This document shows, piece after piece, positions 43,853 to 52,358 of a stretch of DNA of 64,000 nt (positions within the stretch are counted from its first letter, which is position 1; the number at the start of each line of letters is the position of its first letter). Source of the DNA: Microbacterium sp. BH-3-3-3 (GTDB lineage Bacteria; Actinomycetota; Actinomycetes; Actinomycetales; Microbacteriaceae); assembly GCF_001792815.1 (NCBI RefSeq), contig NZ_CP017674.1:2790001-2854000 (forward strand), written 5' to 3'. A model generated the notes under the pieces. The model was not told the DNA's origin. It was given only the letters and a program-made list of their open reading frames with translations, and made no database searches. Made by a program: the position numbers and the translations under genes.

Positions 43853-45451
43853 ATGACCGAGCTCTCCGCCCCCACCGGCCGCGAAACCGCGCTCGTCGCC
43901 CAGCCCCGGCCCGACGGCTCGGCCCCTCGCGCCCTGGTGTTGGGTGCCACCGGATATCTGGGCGGTCGACTCGTTCCCCGACTGCTCTCGGCCGGCTACC
44001 GCGTGCGCGTGATGGCGCGCGATCCGCGCCGCGTCGAGGCGTTCCCCTGGGGTGACGAGGTCGAGACGGTCGCCGGCGACGCGACCGACGCCGATGCGGT
44101 CCGCAGCGCCGTCGAGGGCGTCGACGTGCTCTACTACCTGATCCATTCGATGGGCAGCGGCCGCGACTTCGAGGCCACCGACCGGCGCGCGTCGCAGACG
44201 GTCGCCGACGCGGCGGCGGCGGCCTCGGTGTCGCGCATCGTCTACCTCGGCGGACTGCACCCCGACGACGCCACGCTGTCGGCGCATCTGCGCTCGCGCG
44301 TCGAGGTGGGCGACATCCTGCTGGCCAGCGGTGTGCCCACGCTCGTGCTGCAGGCGGGCGTCGTCATCGGCTCGGGCTCCGCCTCGTTCGAGATGGTGCG
44401 CCACCTCACCGACGTGCTGCCGTACATGCCGGCACCCAAGTGGGTGCGCAACCACATCCAGCCGATCGCCGTGCGCGACGTGCTGCACTATCTGCTCGGA
44501 GCCGCTCGGGTCGCGCCGAACGTCAACCGCGCCGTCGACATCGGCGGCCCCGACGTGCTGCGATACGGCCAGATGATGAACGGCTACGCCCTCGAGGCCG
44601 GCTTGCACCAGCGCGCGATCGCCTCGTTGCCCGTGCTCACCCCGCGACTCGCGTCGCACTGGGTCAATCTCGTCACCCCCATCCCGAAGGCCATCGCACG
44701 GCCCCTGGTCGAGTCGTTGCAGAACGACTGCGTCGTGAAGGACCGGGCGATCGACGACCTGGTGCCGCGTCCCGAGGGGGGTCTGCTGCCGTACCGCGAC
44801 GCCGTCCGCCGCGCCCTCGGACGCGTGAACGACGACGCCATCGAGACCAGCTGGCAGGATGCCGAGGTCTCGGGCGTTCCGAGCGACCCGCTGCCGAGCG
44901 ACCCCGACTGGGCCGGACGCCTGGTGTACACCGACGAGCGCACCATGACGACGACGGCGAACTCCGCGCAGCTGTGGTCGGTCATCGAGGGCATCGGCGG
45001 CGAGAACGGCTGGTACTCCTCGCCCCTGCTGTGGGCGATCCGCGGGTGGATGGACCGCCTGGTCGGTGGGGTGGGCCTCGCCCGCGGTCGCCGTAGCCGC
45101 TCGGTCGTGACCGTCGGCGACGCGCTCGACTTCTGGCGCGTCGAGGCCATCGAGCCCGGCCACCTGCTGCGCCTGCGCGCCGAGATGAAGGTGCCCGGGG
45201 GAGCCTGGCTCGAACTGCGCGCGACCCCCGAGGGCGACGGAGCGCGCTTCGACCAGCGCGCGCTCTTCTTTCCGACCGGTCTTGCCGGGCGCCTGTACTG
45301 GCTGGCCGTGCTGCCCTTCCACGGCCTCATCTTCAGCGGTATGGCCCAGCGCATCACCGCTGCTGCCGAGCACGTGCAGCGCGATAATCCGGAGCCGAAG
45401 GCCGAGGCGGGTCGCATCGCGCCCGAGGTCCCCGAGGTCGAGACGGTCTGA
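43853..45451 (+). CDS. SDR-like NAD(P)-binding protein with DUF2867
   Basis: 532 residues. The N-terminal Rossmann domain of the atypical SDR type (ALVLGATGYLGGRLVPRLLS, then DVLYYLIHSMGSGRDFEATD) covers about 1-300. The C-terminal DUF2867 domain runs from about 330 to 510 (GGENGWYSSPLLWAIRGWMD, then LRAEMKVPGGAWLELRATP). ATG 43853 is taken; ATG 43823 would add ten residues. Likely a reductase or epimerase acting on an unknown, perhaps lipid, substrate. Confidence 0.85.
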   Translation: MTELSAPTGRETALVAQPRPDGSAPRALVLGATGYLGGRLVPRLLSAGYRVRVMARDPRRVEAFPWGDEVETVAGDATDADAVRSAVEGVDVLYYLIHSMGSGRDFEATDRRASQTVADAAAAASVSRIVYLGGLHPDDATLSAHLRSRVEVGDILLASGVPTLVLQAGVVIGSGSASFEMVRHLTDVLPYMPAPKWVRNHIQPIAVRDVLHYLLGAARVAPNVNRAVDIGGPDVLRYGQMMNGYALEAGLHQRAIASLPVLTPRLASHWVNLVTPIPKAIARPLVESLQNDCVVKDRAIDDLVPRPEGGLLPYRDAVRRALGRVNDDAIETSWQDAEVSGVPSDPLPSDPDWAGRLVYTDERTMTTTANSAQLWSVIEGIGGENGWYSSPLLWAIRGWMDRLVGGVGLARGRRSRSVVTVGDALDFWRVEAIEPGHLLRLRAEMKVPGGAWLELRATPEGDGARFDQRALFFPTGLAGRLYWLAVLPFHGLIFSGMAQRITAAAEHVQRDNPEPKAEAGRIAPEVPEVETV

Positions 45452-45529
45452 CGATGCTCTCGTGCGCGTCTCGCGTCTCGTCGCGCTCGTCGGGGTCCGC
45501 CCCTCGGGCGTCTGACCTAGGCTGATCCC

Positions 45530-46012
45530 GTGCCGCACGTCGCCCGGGTGATCACCGTTTCCGACCGCTCCGCCGCGGGCCTGCGCGAAGACCGCGGCGG
45601 CCCGCTCGCCGTGTCGCTGCTGCGCGAGGCCGGGTTCACCTGCGCCGACGCGGTCGTCGTGCCCGACGGGGCCGACAGCGTCGAGGCCGCGCTGCGCGCC
45701 GCCGTCGCCGAGGGGCCGGGCCTCATCGTCACCACGGGCGGCACGGGCATCGCCCCCCGCGACCGCACGCCCGAGGGCACCGCCCGGGTGCTCGATCGTG
45801 AGCTGCCCGGCATCGCCGAAGAGCTTCGTCGCCGGGGCCTCGCCGACACCCCCCTGTCGGTCATCTCGCGCGGGCTGGCGGGGATCGTCGACCCCGGGGT
45901 GCTCGTCGTCAACCTTCCCGGATCCACGCGCGCCGTGGCATCCGGAATCACGGTGATCGCCGAGATCGCCCCGCACGTGCTCGACCAGCTCGCCGGAGGA
46001 GACCACGCATGA
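45530..46012 (+). CDS. mog: Molybdopterin adenylyltransferase/MoaB-like
   Basis: 160 residues. ITVSDRSAAGLREDRGGPLA, LIVTTGGTGIAPRDRTPEGT and VVNLPGSTRAVASGITVI are MogA/MoaB family marks. It adenylates molybdopterin before metal insertion by MoeA. GTG start at 45530. The stop overlaps the moaE start (ATGA). MogA and MoaB are hard to separate by eye; in Actinobacteria this gene normally does the Mog step. Confidence 0.87.
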   Translation: MPHVARVITVSDRSAAGLREDRGGPLAVSLLREAGFTCADAVVVPDGADSVEAALRAAVAEGPGLIVTTGGTGIAPRDRTPEGTARVLDRELPGIAEELRRRGLADTPLSVISRGLAGIVDPGVLVVNLPGSTRAVASGITVIAEIAPHVLDQLAGGDHA

Positions 46013-46437
46013 GTGCCGTCCGCATCGCCCGCCTGTCGGAGCAGCCGCTCGACCTCGACGTGCACCTCGACGCCGTCGAGGACCCCTCGTCGGGGGCCGT
46101 GACCACCTTCGTCGGGCGCGTCCGCGACACCGACCCCGATGCCTCCGACGCGGTGGTCGCCCTGGAGTACAGCGCGCACCCCGACGCCGAGCAGGCGCTT
46201 CACCGCATCGCCGAGGACGCCGCGGCCGGCACCGACGCGATCGTCGCCGTCAGTCACCGCGTCGGGCGACTGGGCGTGGGCGATGCGGCCGTGATCATCG
46301 CCGTGGCATCCGGTCACCGCGCCGCGGCGTTCGAGGTGTGCCGCACGGTGATCGAGACGATCAAGACCGACCTCCCCGTGTGGAAGCGTCAGGTCGAGGC
46401 CGACGGCACCACGGAGTGGAAGGGTCTGGGCGGGTAG
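46009..46437 (+). CDS. moaE: Molybdopterin synthase catalytic subunit
   Basis: 142 residues. AVTTFVGRVRDTDPDASDAV, LEYSAHPDAEQALHRIAEDA, AVSHRVGRLGVGDAAVIIAV and the C-terminal VWKRQVEADGTTEWKG with the active-site lysines are all MoaE. It takes sulfur from thiocarboxylated MoaD to convert cPMP to molybdopterin. MoaD is encoded 1.2 kb away on the opposite strand. Confidence 0.95.
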   Translation: MSAVRIARLSEQPLDLDVHLDAVEDPSSGAVTTFVGRVRDTDPDASDAVVALEYSAHPDAEQALHRIAEDAAAGTDAIVAVSHRVGRLGVGDAAVIIAVASGHRAAAFEVCRTVIETIKTDLPVWKRQVEADGTTEWKGLGG

Positions 46438-46465
46438 GTATCAGATCTGATACCCTCTGGGGTAT
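46437..46465. promoter_or_regulatory. Operator of the nucleotidyltransferase-HTH pair
   Basis: GGTATCAGATCTGATACC (46437-46454) is a perfect 18-bp palindrome that starts on the last base of the moaE stop codon. ATACCC-TCTG-GGGTAT (46450-46465) overlaps it and reaches the ATG of the next gene. Such placement is typical of autorepressed toxin-antitoxin promoters. Confidence 0.7.
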
Positions 46466-47144
46466 GAGTATGGATCTGCCCCCGGGGCTGGCGGAGGTGC
46501 TCGACTCCGCGGTGCGGCTGCAGGAGCTCGTTCCGGATGCCGTCCTGGTCGGCGGGTCTGCGGCGGCCTCGTACGCCCGGCACCGCATGTCGGCCGACCA
46601 CGATCACGTGCTCGCGGACCTGCAGGACCGGTTCGACCTCGTCCTCGATGCGTTGGAGCGTGACGGTGACTTCGTGCTCAATCGCGCTGTCCCGGGCGAG
46701 ATCATTCTCGGCGAATTGGGCGGTATCGAGGCGGGCGTGCGGCAGCTCATCCGGCGTCGGCCGTTGGAGGTGCAGCGAGTGACGCTCCCCTCCGGGGGAG
46801 GGATCACGGTCCCGACGGTCGCCGAGATCGCCCGCATCAAGGGTTTCCTCATCGTCAAGCGCAATCAGATGCGCGACTACCTCGACGTCGCTGCCCTCTC
46901 CGGCGCGTTCGGAGACACCGAGATCGGCGGCGTCCTCGCGGGCATCGACGAGTACTACACCGACCCCTCGCATCCCGAGGATCGTCCCGTGCAGGCCCAA
47001 TTGGCGCGTCAGCTCGCCTCACCGGCCCCGAAAGACCATCGGGCGATCGCGGGACTCGCCGCCTACAAGGGATTGGTGACTCGGTGGCGTGACTGGGATG
47101 ACGTCGTCACCGAGTGTCGCGCTCTCTCCGTCCACCTGATCTGA
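46464..47144 (+). CDS. AbiEii-like nucleotidyltransferase (possible toxin)
   Basis: 226 residues. DAVLVGGSAAASYARHRMSA followed by DHDHVL gives the G-G-S...S-x-D-x-D signature of minimal nucleotidyltransferases. IKGFLIVKRNQMRDYLDVAA matches the K...R-D-x-x-D segment of AbiEii-type enzymes. ATG 46464 overlaps the palindromic operator; ATG 46470 is an alternative. The HTH gene follows after 11 bp. AbiEii-family toxins inactivate tRNA or other targets; activity here is inferred. Confidence 0.72.
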   Translation: MSMDLPPGLAEVLDSAVRLQELVPDAVLVGGSAAASYARHRMSADHDHVLADLQDRFDLVLDALERDGDFVLNRAVPGEIILGELGGIEAGVRQLIRRRPLEVQRVTLPSGGGITVPTVAEIARIKGFLIVKRNQMRDYLDVAALSGAFGDTEIGGVLAGIDEYYTDPSHPEDRPVQAQLARQLASPAPKDHRAIAGLAAYKGLVTRWRDWDDVVTECRALSVHLI

Positions 47145-47155
47145 TCGGAGCCGTC

Positions 47156-47608
47156 ATGCCTCTGCGTTTCCGCAACATCGACGCGACCCCTGACGATCCC
47201 GTCGAGGCGTGGGGGTTCGAGGGGATGCTGGCCGCGATCGATCGGGGATACGCGGCCGACTGGCGAAAGCTCATCGAGGCGGTGGCGGACGACCCTGCTC
47301 TGCGCGCGATCTACAACGACGCGCGCGAGGTCGCGGAGTCGGAGGCGACGGTGGCACTGCTCGACGCGGCGCTCGCCTCCCGCACCCGCTCTTCGGAGGA
47401 GGAGGCGCGGGAGCGTCTGCGGGCGGCCTTCCGAGCGACACGTCTCACGCAGGCACAGCTCGCCGCCCGGCTGGCGACGTCGCGACCGCGCGTGACGTCG
47501 TATCTGAGTGGCGCGGTGACGCCGTCGATGGACGTGTTGGTCGCCGTCGAGGGGATCGCCCGGGAGCGGACCACGCCGTCACTTGTCGCGCACCTCGAGC
47601 TGGTGTGA
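47156..47608 (+). CDS. XRE-type HTH protein (possible antitoxin)
   Basis: 150 residues. The N-terminal 70 residues are helical and unassigned; they may form the neutralising domain. The C-terminal part is a lambda-repressor-type helix-turn-helix (RLTQAQLAARLATSRPRVTS). GGAG at 47147-47150 precedes ATG 47156. It probably binds the palindrome upstream of the nucleotidyltransferase gene. The order toxin-then-regulator is the reverse of classic abiEi-abiEii. Confidence 0.72.
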   Translation: MPLRFRNIDATPDDPVEAWGFEGMLAAIDRGYAADWRKLIEAVADDPALRAIYNDAREVAESEATVALLDAALASRTRSSEEEARERLRAAFRATRLTQAQLAARLATSRPRVTSYLSGAVTPSMDVLVAVEGIARERTTPSLVAHLELV

Positions 47609-47644
47609 GCCGGGCCGCGGCGCTCGTGGCGTCGTGGGGCGCGC

Positions 47645-47881
47645 TCAGCCGCCCGCGAAGGGCGGCAGCACGTCGACGTGGGTCGCGCCGGTGAGCGCCA
47701 CGTCGTCGTCGTGGCGCGTCCCGTCGACGAGCACGGCGCAGCGATCCAGGATGCCGACGAGGGCGGGGTGGGCGGCGGCGATCGCCGTGCGCAGCGCGAC
47801 CAGGGTCGTCTCGGCGCGGTCCTCGGCATCCGTGCCGGCCGCCTCGGCGGCGGCGGCGAAGTAGCGGACGCGGACGCTCAT
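47645..47881 (-). CDS. moaD: Molybdopterin synthase sulfur carrier
   Basis: 78 residues, a ubiquitin-like fold. SVRVRYFAAAAEAAG at the start and the required Gly-Gly C-terminus (DVLPPFAGG) are present. MoeB activates that terminus. Its start overlaps the moaC stop (ATGA). Last gene of the leftward operon moaA-moeB-moeA-moaC-moaD. Confidence 0.94.
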   Translation of the reverse strand: MSVRVRYFAAAAEAAGTDAEDRAETTLVALRTAIAAAHPALVGILDRCAVLVDGTRHDDDVALTGATHVDVLPPFAGG

Positions 47882-48378
47882 GCGAGCGTCCCGTCCGCGG
47901 CATCCGACTCGCCCGGACGCCGCCAGTCGCCCGACTTGCCGCCGGTCTTCGACACGATGCGCACGTTCTCGATGAAGGTGCCCTTGTCCATGCCTTTCAC
48001 CATGTCGACGATGGCGAGGGCGGCGACCGAGACGCTCGTGAGCGCCTCCATCTCGACGCCGGTGCGGTCGGCGGTGCCGACGGTGGCCTCGATCTCGACG
48101 CCGTCGTCGGTGATCTCGAGCTCCACCGAGGCGCGGTGCACGCCGATGACGTGGGCCAGCGGCAGCAGAGCCGGAGTCGACTTGGCGGCCTGGATGCCGG
48201 AGATCCGCGCCACGGCCAGCACATCGCCCTTGGGGGTGGTGCCGTCGCGGAGGGCCGCGACCACCTCGGGCGCGCACCGCACGAAGCCCCGCGCGGTCGC
48301 CGAGCGCACGGTGGGCTGCTTGAGCGTGACGTCGACCATGCGGGCGTGGCCCGTGGCATCCAGGTGGGTGAAGGTCAT
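47878..48378 (-). CDS. moaC: Cyclic pyranopterin monophosphate synthase
   Basis: 166 residues. ARMVDVTLKQPTVRSATARG, AKSTPALLPLAHVIGVHRAS, GVEMEALTSVSVAALAIVDM and IENVRIVSKTGGKSGDWRRP are the MoaC hallmarks. It makes cPMP from the MoaA product. Start and stop both overlap neighbours, so translation is coupled. Confidence 0.96.
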   Translation of the reverse strand: MTFTHLDATGHARMVDVTLKQPTVRSATARGFVRCAPEVVAALRDGTTPKGDVLAVARISGIQAAKSTPALLPLAHVIGVHRASVELEITDDGVEIEATVGTADRTGVEMEALTSVSVAALAIVDMVKGMDKGTFIENVRIVSKTGGKSGDWRRPGESDAADGTLA

Positions 48379-49598
48379 GGAATCAGCATGACATCGAGCG
48401 GGTCGCCCACGGCGACGGCCGACACGTCGGCGGGGACGATCGCGAAGGCCTCGGCGCGCGCGAGCGAGGCCGCGAGGTGCGAACCCGACCCTCCGGCCGT
48501 GGCCGGGCGTACGGTTCCGGCGACCAGATCGACCGCGGCGGGGAGGTACTGGCGGCGTCCGGGCGGAGTCGCCCAGCTCTCGGATGCCGTGAGGCGGGCG
48601 AGACGTCGGTCGACGTCGGCGCGCCCCTGGAGCACCAGCAGGGCGGGGCGCACGAACACCTCGAACGACACCGCGACGCTGACGGGATTGCCGGGCAGAC
48701 CGAAGACCAGGCGACCGTCGGGGAGGACGCCGAAGGCCTGCGGCTTGCCGGGCTGCATGGCGATCCTGTCGAAGGCGATGCGGTCGGCGAGTGCCAGCCG
48801 TACGGGCTCGTAGGCGCCCGCGCTCACTCCGCCGGTGAACACGACGACATCGGCGCGCGCCGCGCGGGCGAGCACGGCGTCGATGCCGGCGGGGTCGTCG
48901 CCGATGCGGTCGACGAGGTCGATCTCGGCGTCGGCCTCGGTGACGAGCGCGGTCAGCAGCGTCGCGTTGGAATCGGGGGTCTGGCCGCGTTCTGGCGCTG
49001 CACCGGGGGCGACGAGTTCGCTGCCGGTCGACACGATCGCCACGCGGGGGCGGCGCGTGACCGACACGGTGTCGACGCCGGCGGCGGCCGCCGCGGCCAG
49101 GGCGAAGGCGCCGAGGCGCTCGCCGGGCGAGAGCACGATGTCACCCGCGCGCGTGTCGCCGCCGCGGCGACGGATGAAGGCGCCCGCACTGGCGGGACCC
49201 CGGCGCACCTCGACCGAGCCGAGCGAGTCGGCAAGGCCCCCGGTCGTGTCCTCGAACGGCACGATGGCGTCGGCGTCGGCGGGAACGGCCGCGCCCGTCA
49301 TGATGCGCGCGGCCTCACCCGTCGCGAGCGTCGGGTCGTCGGCGGTGCCGGCCGGCAGATCTGCCACGACCCTCAGGGTCACCGGGGTCTCGGCATCCGC
49401 CCCCTCGACGTCGGCGAAGCGCACGGCGAAGCCGTCCATCGACGAATTGTCGAAACCGGGCAGGTCGTGGGCGGCGAGCACGGGCTCGGCGAGGGTGCGT
49501 CCGGCCGCGGCAGCCAGCGGCACCTCTTCGGCGGGAAGCAGCGCGACGGCGGCGAGTACGCGGTCGCGGTGCTGTTCGACGGTGAGCAGCGGGGTCAT
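48375..49598 (-). CDS. moeA: Molybdopterin molybdenumtransferase
   Basis: 407 residues. AGRTLAEPVLAAHDLPGFDN and SSMDGFAVRFADVEG, MTGAAVPADADAIVPFEDT, IVSTGSELVAPGAAPERGQT and FTGGVSAGAYEPVRLAL mark MoeA domains I-III; the C-terminal domain IV follows. It inserts molybdate into adenylated molybdopterin. GGAGG just upstream supports ATG 49598; a GTG at 49631 overlapping moeB is possible but lacks a ribosome site. Confidence 0.95.
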   Translation of the reverse strand: MTPLLTVEQHRDRVLAAVALLPAEEVPLAAAAGRTLAEPVLAAHDLPGFDNSSMDGFAVRFADVEGADAETPVTLRVVADLPAGTADDPTLATGEAARIMTGAAVPADADAIVPFEDTTGGLADSLGSVEVRRGPASAGAFIRRRGGDTRAGDIVLSPGERLGAFALAAAAAAGVDTVSVTRRPRVAIVSTGSELVAPGAAPERGQTPDSNATLLTALVTEADAEIDLVDRIGDDPAGIDAVLARAARADVVVFTGGVSAGAYEPVRLALADRIAFDRIAMQPGKPQAFGVLPDGRLVFGLPGNPVSVAVSFEVFVRPALLVLQGRADVDRRLARLTASESWATPPGRRQYLPAAVDLVAGTVRPATAGGSGSHLAASLARAEAFAIVPADVSAVAVGDPLDVMLIP

Positions 49599-49627
49599 CG
49601 GGGCCTCCGGGATCTGGGCGAGACGGG

Positions 49628-50398
49628 TCACGGGTGCCGCGCGGGCACGAGCGGGAGGATGTCGTGCCGCGCGCGGAGCGCGTCGATCACGATGAGTCGG
49701 CCGAGGAGCGGTTCTCCGGCGCCGGCGATCAGCTTGATCGCCTCGGTCGCGAGCAGCCCGCCGACCTGCACGCAGAGCGAGCCGAGCACGCCGACCTGCG
49801 CGCACGTGGGCGGTTCTCCGGCCGAACCGGGAGGGAACAGATCGCCGAGCACCACGGGCGCGTGGCCCTCGGGCGGGGCCGACCAGAACACGGTCACCTG
49901 CGCCGCCCACTCCTGCACGGCCCCCCAGACGAGGGGGATGCCGAGGGACTCGGTCGCGGCGGCGACGGCCTCGCGCGTGTCGAAGGTGTCGCTGCCGTCG
50001 ATGACGAGATCGGCGCCCTCGAACAGCTCGCGGGCGTTGTCGGGGGTCAGCCGTACGGTGTGCTCGCGCACGACGGTGAGGGGGGAGAGGTCGCGAACGG
50101 CGCGGGCGGCCGATGCCGTCTTGGCGGTGCCGATGTCGTCGACGCGGTGCATCAGCTGACGCTGCAGGTTGGTGCGCTCGACGACGTCGTCGTCGATGAC
50201 GATCAGTTCGCCCACGCCCGCAGCCGCGAGCGACAGCAGCACGGGGGAGCCGAGACCGCCGGCGCCGACGACGGCGATGCGGGCGGCCGCCAGACGACGC
50301 TGCCCCTCCTCGCCGATGCCGAGCAGCACGGCATGGCGGGCGGTGCGGATCAGCTCTTCGGGGGCGAGGGATGCCACCGGCTCGACGAGCGGCTTCAT
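49628..50398 (-). CDS. moeB: MoeB/ThiF-family adenylyltransferase
   Basis: 256 residues. Nucleotide-binding AVVGAGGLGSPVLLSLAAAG (about 45-65), acidic DDDVVERTNLQRQLMHR, Lys-containing GTAKTASAA, and DLVIDGSDTFDTREAVAAA. It activates the MoaD C-terminus with ATP. The two zinc-binding C-x-x-C pairs of E. coli MoeB are absent and no rhodanese domain follows; only two Cys are present. Stop-start overlap with moaA. Confidence 0.88.
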   Translation of the reverse strand: MKPLVEPVASLAPEELIRTARHAVLLGIGEEGQRRLAAARIAVVGAGGLGSPVLLSLAAAGVGELIVIDDDVVERTNLQRQLMHRVDDIGTAKTASAARAVRDLSPLTVVREHTVRLTPDNARELFEGADLVIDGSDTFDTREAVAAATESLGIPLVWGAVQEWAAQVTVFWSAPPEGHAPVVLGDLFPPGSAGEPPTCAQVGVLGSLCVQVGGLLATEAIKLIAGAGEPLLGRLIVIDALRARHDILPLVPARHP

Positions 50399-51621
50399 CC
50401 GCCGATCGCGCTCATCGTGCGCTCGGGCTGCACGAAGTCGGGTCGTGCCAGACCGACCGTGTCGGAACCGTGGGCGCGGGGCTTGGCCCACATCGCGTCG
50501 CGCCACACCTGCGCGAGGCCCTCGTCGTCGGCGCCGTCGCGCAGCACGCTCAGCAGGTCGGTCTCTTCGTGCGAGAACAGGCACGAGCGGATGCGGCCGT
50601 CGGCGGTGACGCGCGTGCGCGAGCAGGCGTTGCAGAACGGCTCGGTGACCGACGAGATGATGCCGACGTGACCGGCCAGGGCGGTCTCACCGTGGCGGCG
50701 CACCTCCCAGCGCTCGGCGGGGGCGGCACCGCGGCCGCGGGGATCGGCCGACAGCTCGAAGGCCTCGCCGATCGCGGCCCGGATGTCACGGGCGGGAATG
50801 ACGTTCGTCGCGGTCCACGAGCGGTCGCCGTCGAGGGGCATGTCCTCGATGAAACGCATCTCGAAGCCGTTCGACACCGCCCACTCGACCAGCGGCACGA
50901 CCTCGGTGTCGTTGATGCCGCGCAGCAGCACGGCGTTGATCTTGATCGGGCCCAGGCCCGCGGCGCGGGCGGCCTGCAGGCCCGCGAGCACCTTGTCGAG
51001 GTGGGGGCGGCGGGTGAGAGAGGCGAAGGTCTCGGCGTGCAGGGTGTCGAGCGACACGTTGAGGCGGGTGAGGCCCGCGTCTTTCAAGGCCTGCGCGCGG
51101 CGATCGAGACCGACCGCGTTCGTGGTCAGCGCGATCGGCAGGTCGGGATTGTCTTCGCGGATGCCGGCGATGATGAACTCGAGATCCTTGCGCACGAGCG
51201 GCTCGCCGCCGGTGATGCGCAGCTCTTCGGCGCCCAGCGACTGCACGGCGACGCGGACGATCCGGCGGATCTCGTCGGTCGTCATGAGCTGCGACTGGGG
51301 GAGCCAGGGCATCCCGTCGGCCGGCATGCAGTACGTGCAGCGCAGGTTGCACTTGTCGATGACCGAGACGCGCAGGTCGCGGGCGGTGCGACCGAAGCGG
51401 TCGAGCAACCCGCCCTCTTGCGGGGCGCCGGTCGCGCGGACGGCGCCGGGTTCGCGTTGCGGCTCTGCCGTGCGCGACGATCCCGTGCGTGGTTCGCCCG
51501 CGCGCGGTGCGCCGGTGGCGCGGATCGCGCCCAGCTCGCCCGCGGGGGCGCCCGCGGTCACGGTGGCGCCGAGCGGTACGACGACCGGACCCGGCCTCGT
51601 GGTGGTGTGCTCGGCATCCAT
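50395..51621 (-). CDS. moaA: GTP 3',8-cyclase with N-terminal extension
   Basis: 408 residues; usual MoaA is about 330-360. The radical-SAM cluster is CNLRCTYC near residue 93. GGEPLVRKDLEFI and LTTNAVGLDRRAQAL follow. The second cluster motif is CNACSRTRVTADGRIRSCLF. The C-terminal Gly-Gly needed for activity is present (TMSAIGG). The first 70 residues are Gly/Ala/Pro/Arg-rich and contain an imperfect internal duplication (GAIRATGAP and GAVRATGAP), probably disordered. First gene of the operon. Confidence 0.95.
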   Translation of the reverse strand: MDAEHTTTRPGPVVVPLGATVTAGAPAGELGAIRATGAPRAGEPRTGSSRTAEPQREPGAVRATGAPQEGGLLDRFGRTARDLRVSVIDKCNLRCTYCMPADGMPWLPQSQLMTTDEIRRIVRVAVQSLGAEELRITGGEPLVRKDLEFIIAGIREDNPDLPIALTTNAVGLDRRAQALKDAGLTRLNVSLDTLHAETFASLTRRPHLDKVLAGLQAARAAGLGPIKINAVLLRGINDTEVVPLVEWAVSNGFEMRFIEDMPLDGDRSWTATNVIPARDIRAAIGEAFELSADPRGRGAAPAERWEVRRHGETALAGHVGIISSVTEPFCNACSRTRVTADGRIRSCLFSHEETDLLSVLRDGADDEGLAQVWRDAMWAKPRAHGSDTVGLARPDFVQPERTMSAIGG

Positions 51622-51730
51622 GAGTCGAGCCTAAGCGCGCGGGGGCGGGGGAGGGCGGTGCGGGGCTACGGGGAATTTCCCGGCGTGACAGCTCCACGAA
51701 CCGCGCGGGCGTGGGCGATACGGTCGTCGC

Positions 51731-52126
51731 ATGCCGAACACCTTCCGCATCGCCACGGCCGCGCGCCTGCTCGGCGTCAGCGACGACACCGTCCGCCGCT
51801 GGATCGACCAGGGCGTGCTGCCGACGACGGGTGCCTCGCCCGTCGAGATCCCGGGGGCGGCCCTCGCGGAGCGGGCCGTGGCGCTCGCCGACGAGCCCGA
51901 CGACCCGACCGGGGTCGCCTCGAGCGCGCGCAACCGCTTCGTCGGCATCGTCACGCGCGTGCGGATCGACGGCGTCATGGCGCAGGTCGACCTGCAGTGC
52001 GGGCCGCACCGCGTGGTGTCGCTGATGTCGGCCGAGGCGGCGGAAGAACTGGCGCTCGCCCCGGGGTCGCTCGCGGTGGCCTCGGTGAAGGCGACGGTCG
52101 TGACCGTGGAGGCTCCGCGGGCGTGA
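51731..52126 (+). CDS. HTH-TOBE molybdenum-binding regulator
   Basis: 131 residues. A MerR/excisionase-like helix-turn-helix (ATAARLLGVSDDTVRRWIDQ) occupies residues 1-55. A Mop/TOBE molybdate-binding domain covers about 65-130 (RNRFVGIVTRVRIDGVMAQV, then VVSLMSAEAAEELALAPG). This is a compact ModE-like design. It sits between the moa operon and modABC, which it probably controls. Confidence 0.87.
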   Translation: MPNTFRIATAARLLGVSDDTVRRWIDQGVLPTTGASPVEIPGAALAERAVALADEPDDPTGVASSARNRFVGIVTRVRIDGVMAQVDLQCGPHRVVSLMSAEAAEELALAPGSLAVASVKATVVTVEAPRA

Positions 52127-52231
52127 GGCGGCGGCCTCGCTGAGCGCCCGACGCGGGCGTGGCTGGCCGGGGTCGACGGGCGGCCGAGCGGGCGTGACTC
52201 GCCGGCCTCGACGGGCGGTCGACGCGGGCCG

Positions 52232-52305
52232 AACTCCTGAGTTTCGGGGCGCGGCGCGGCGGATGCTGCCCGAGGGTGGCCTGGACGCCGTATTTCTCAG
52301 GAGTT
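52232..52305. repeat. Inverted repeat upstream of modABC
   Basis: AACTCCTGAG (52232-52241) and CTCAGGAGTT (52296-52305) are perfect complements 54 bp apart, with weaker pairing inside. Could be a cruciform element or two half-sites. Confidence 0.5.
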
Positions 52306-52358
52306 TGGCTCGGTACGACGGTGGTGGCGTGGAGCGCCGGGAGGGCGAGTGCGGAGAA

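Noticed and set aside
46464..47608. Part of the molybdenum pathway
   Set aside because: Neither protein resembles a Moco enzyme; MobA has a different nucleotidyltransferase fold and motif, and the pair has its own palindromic promoter.
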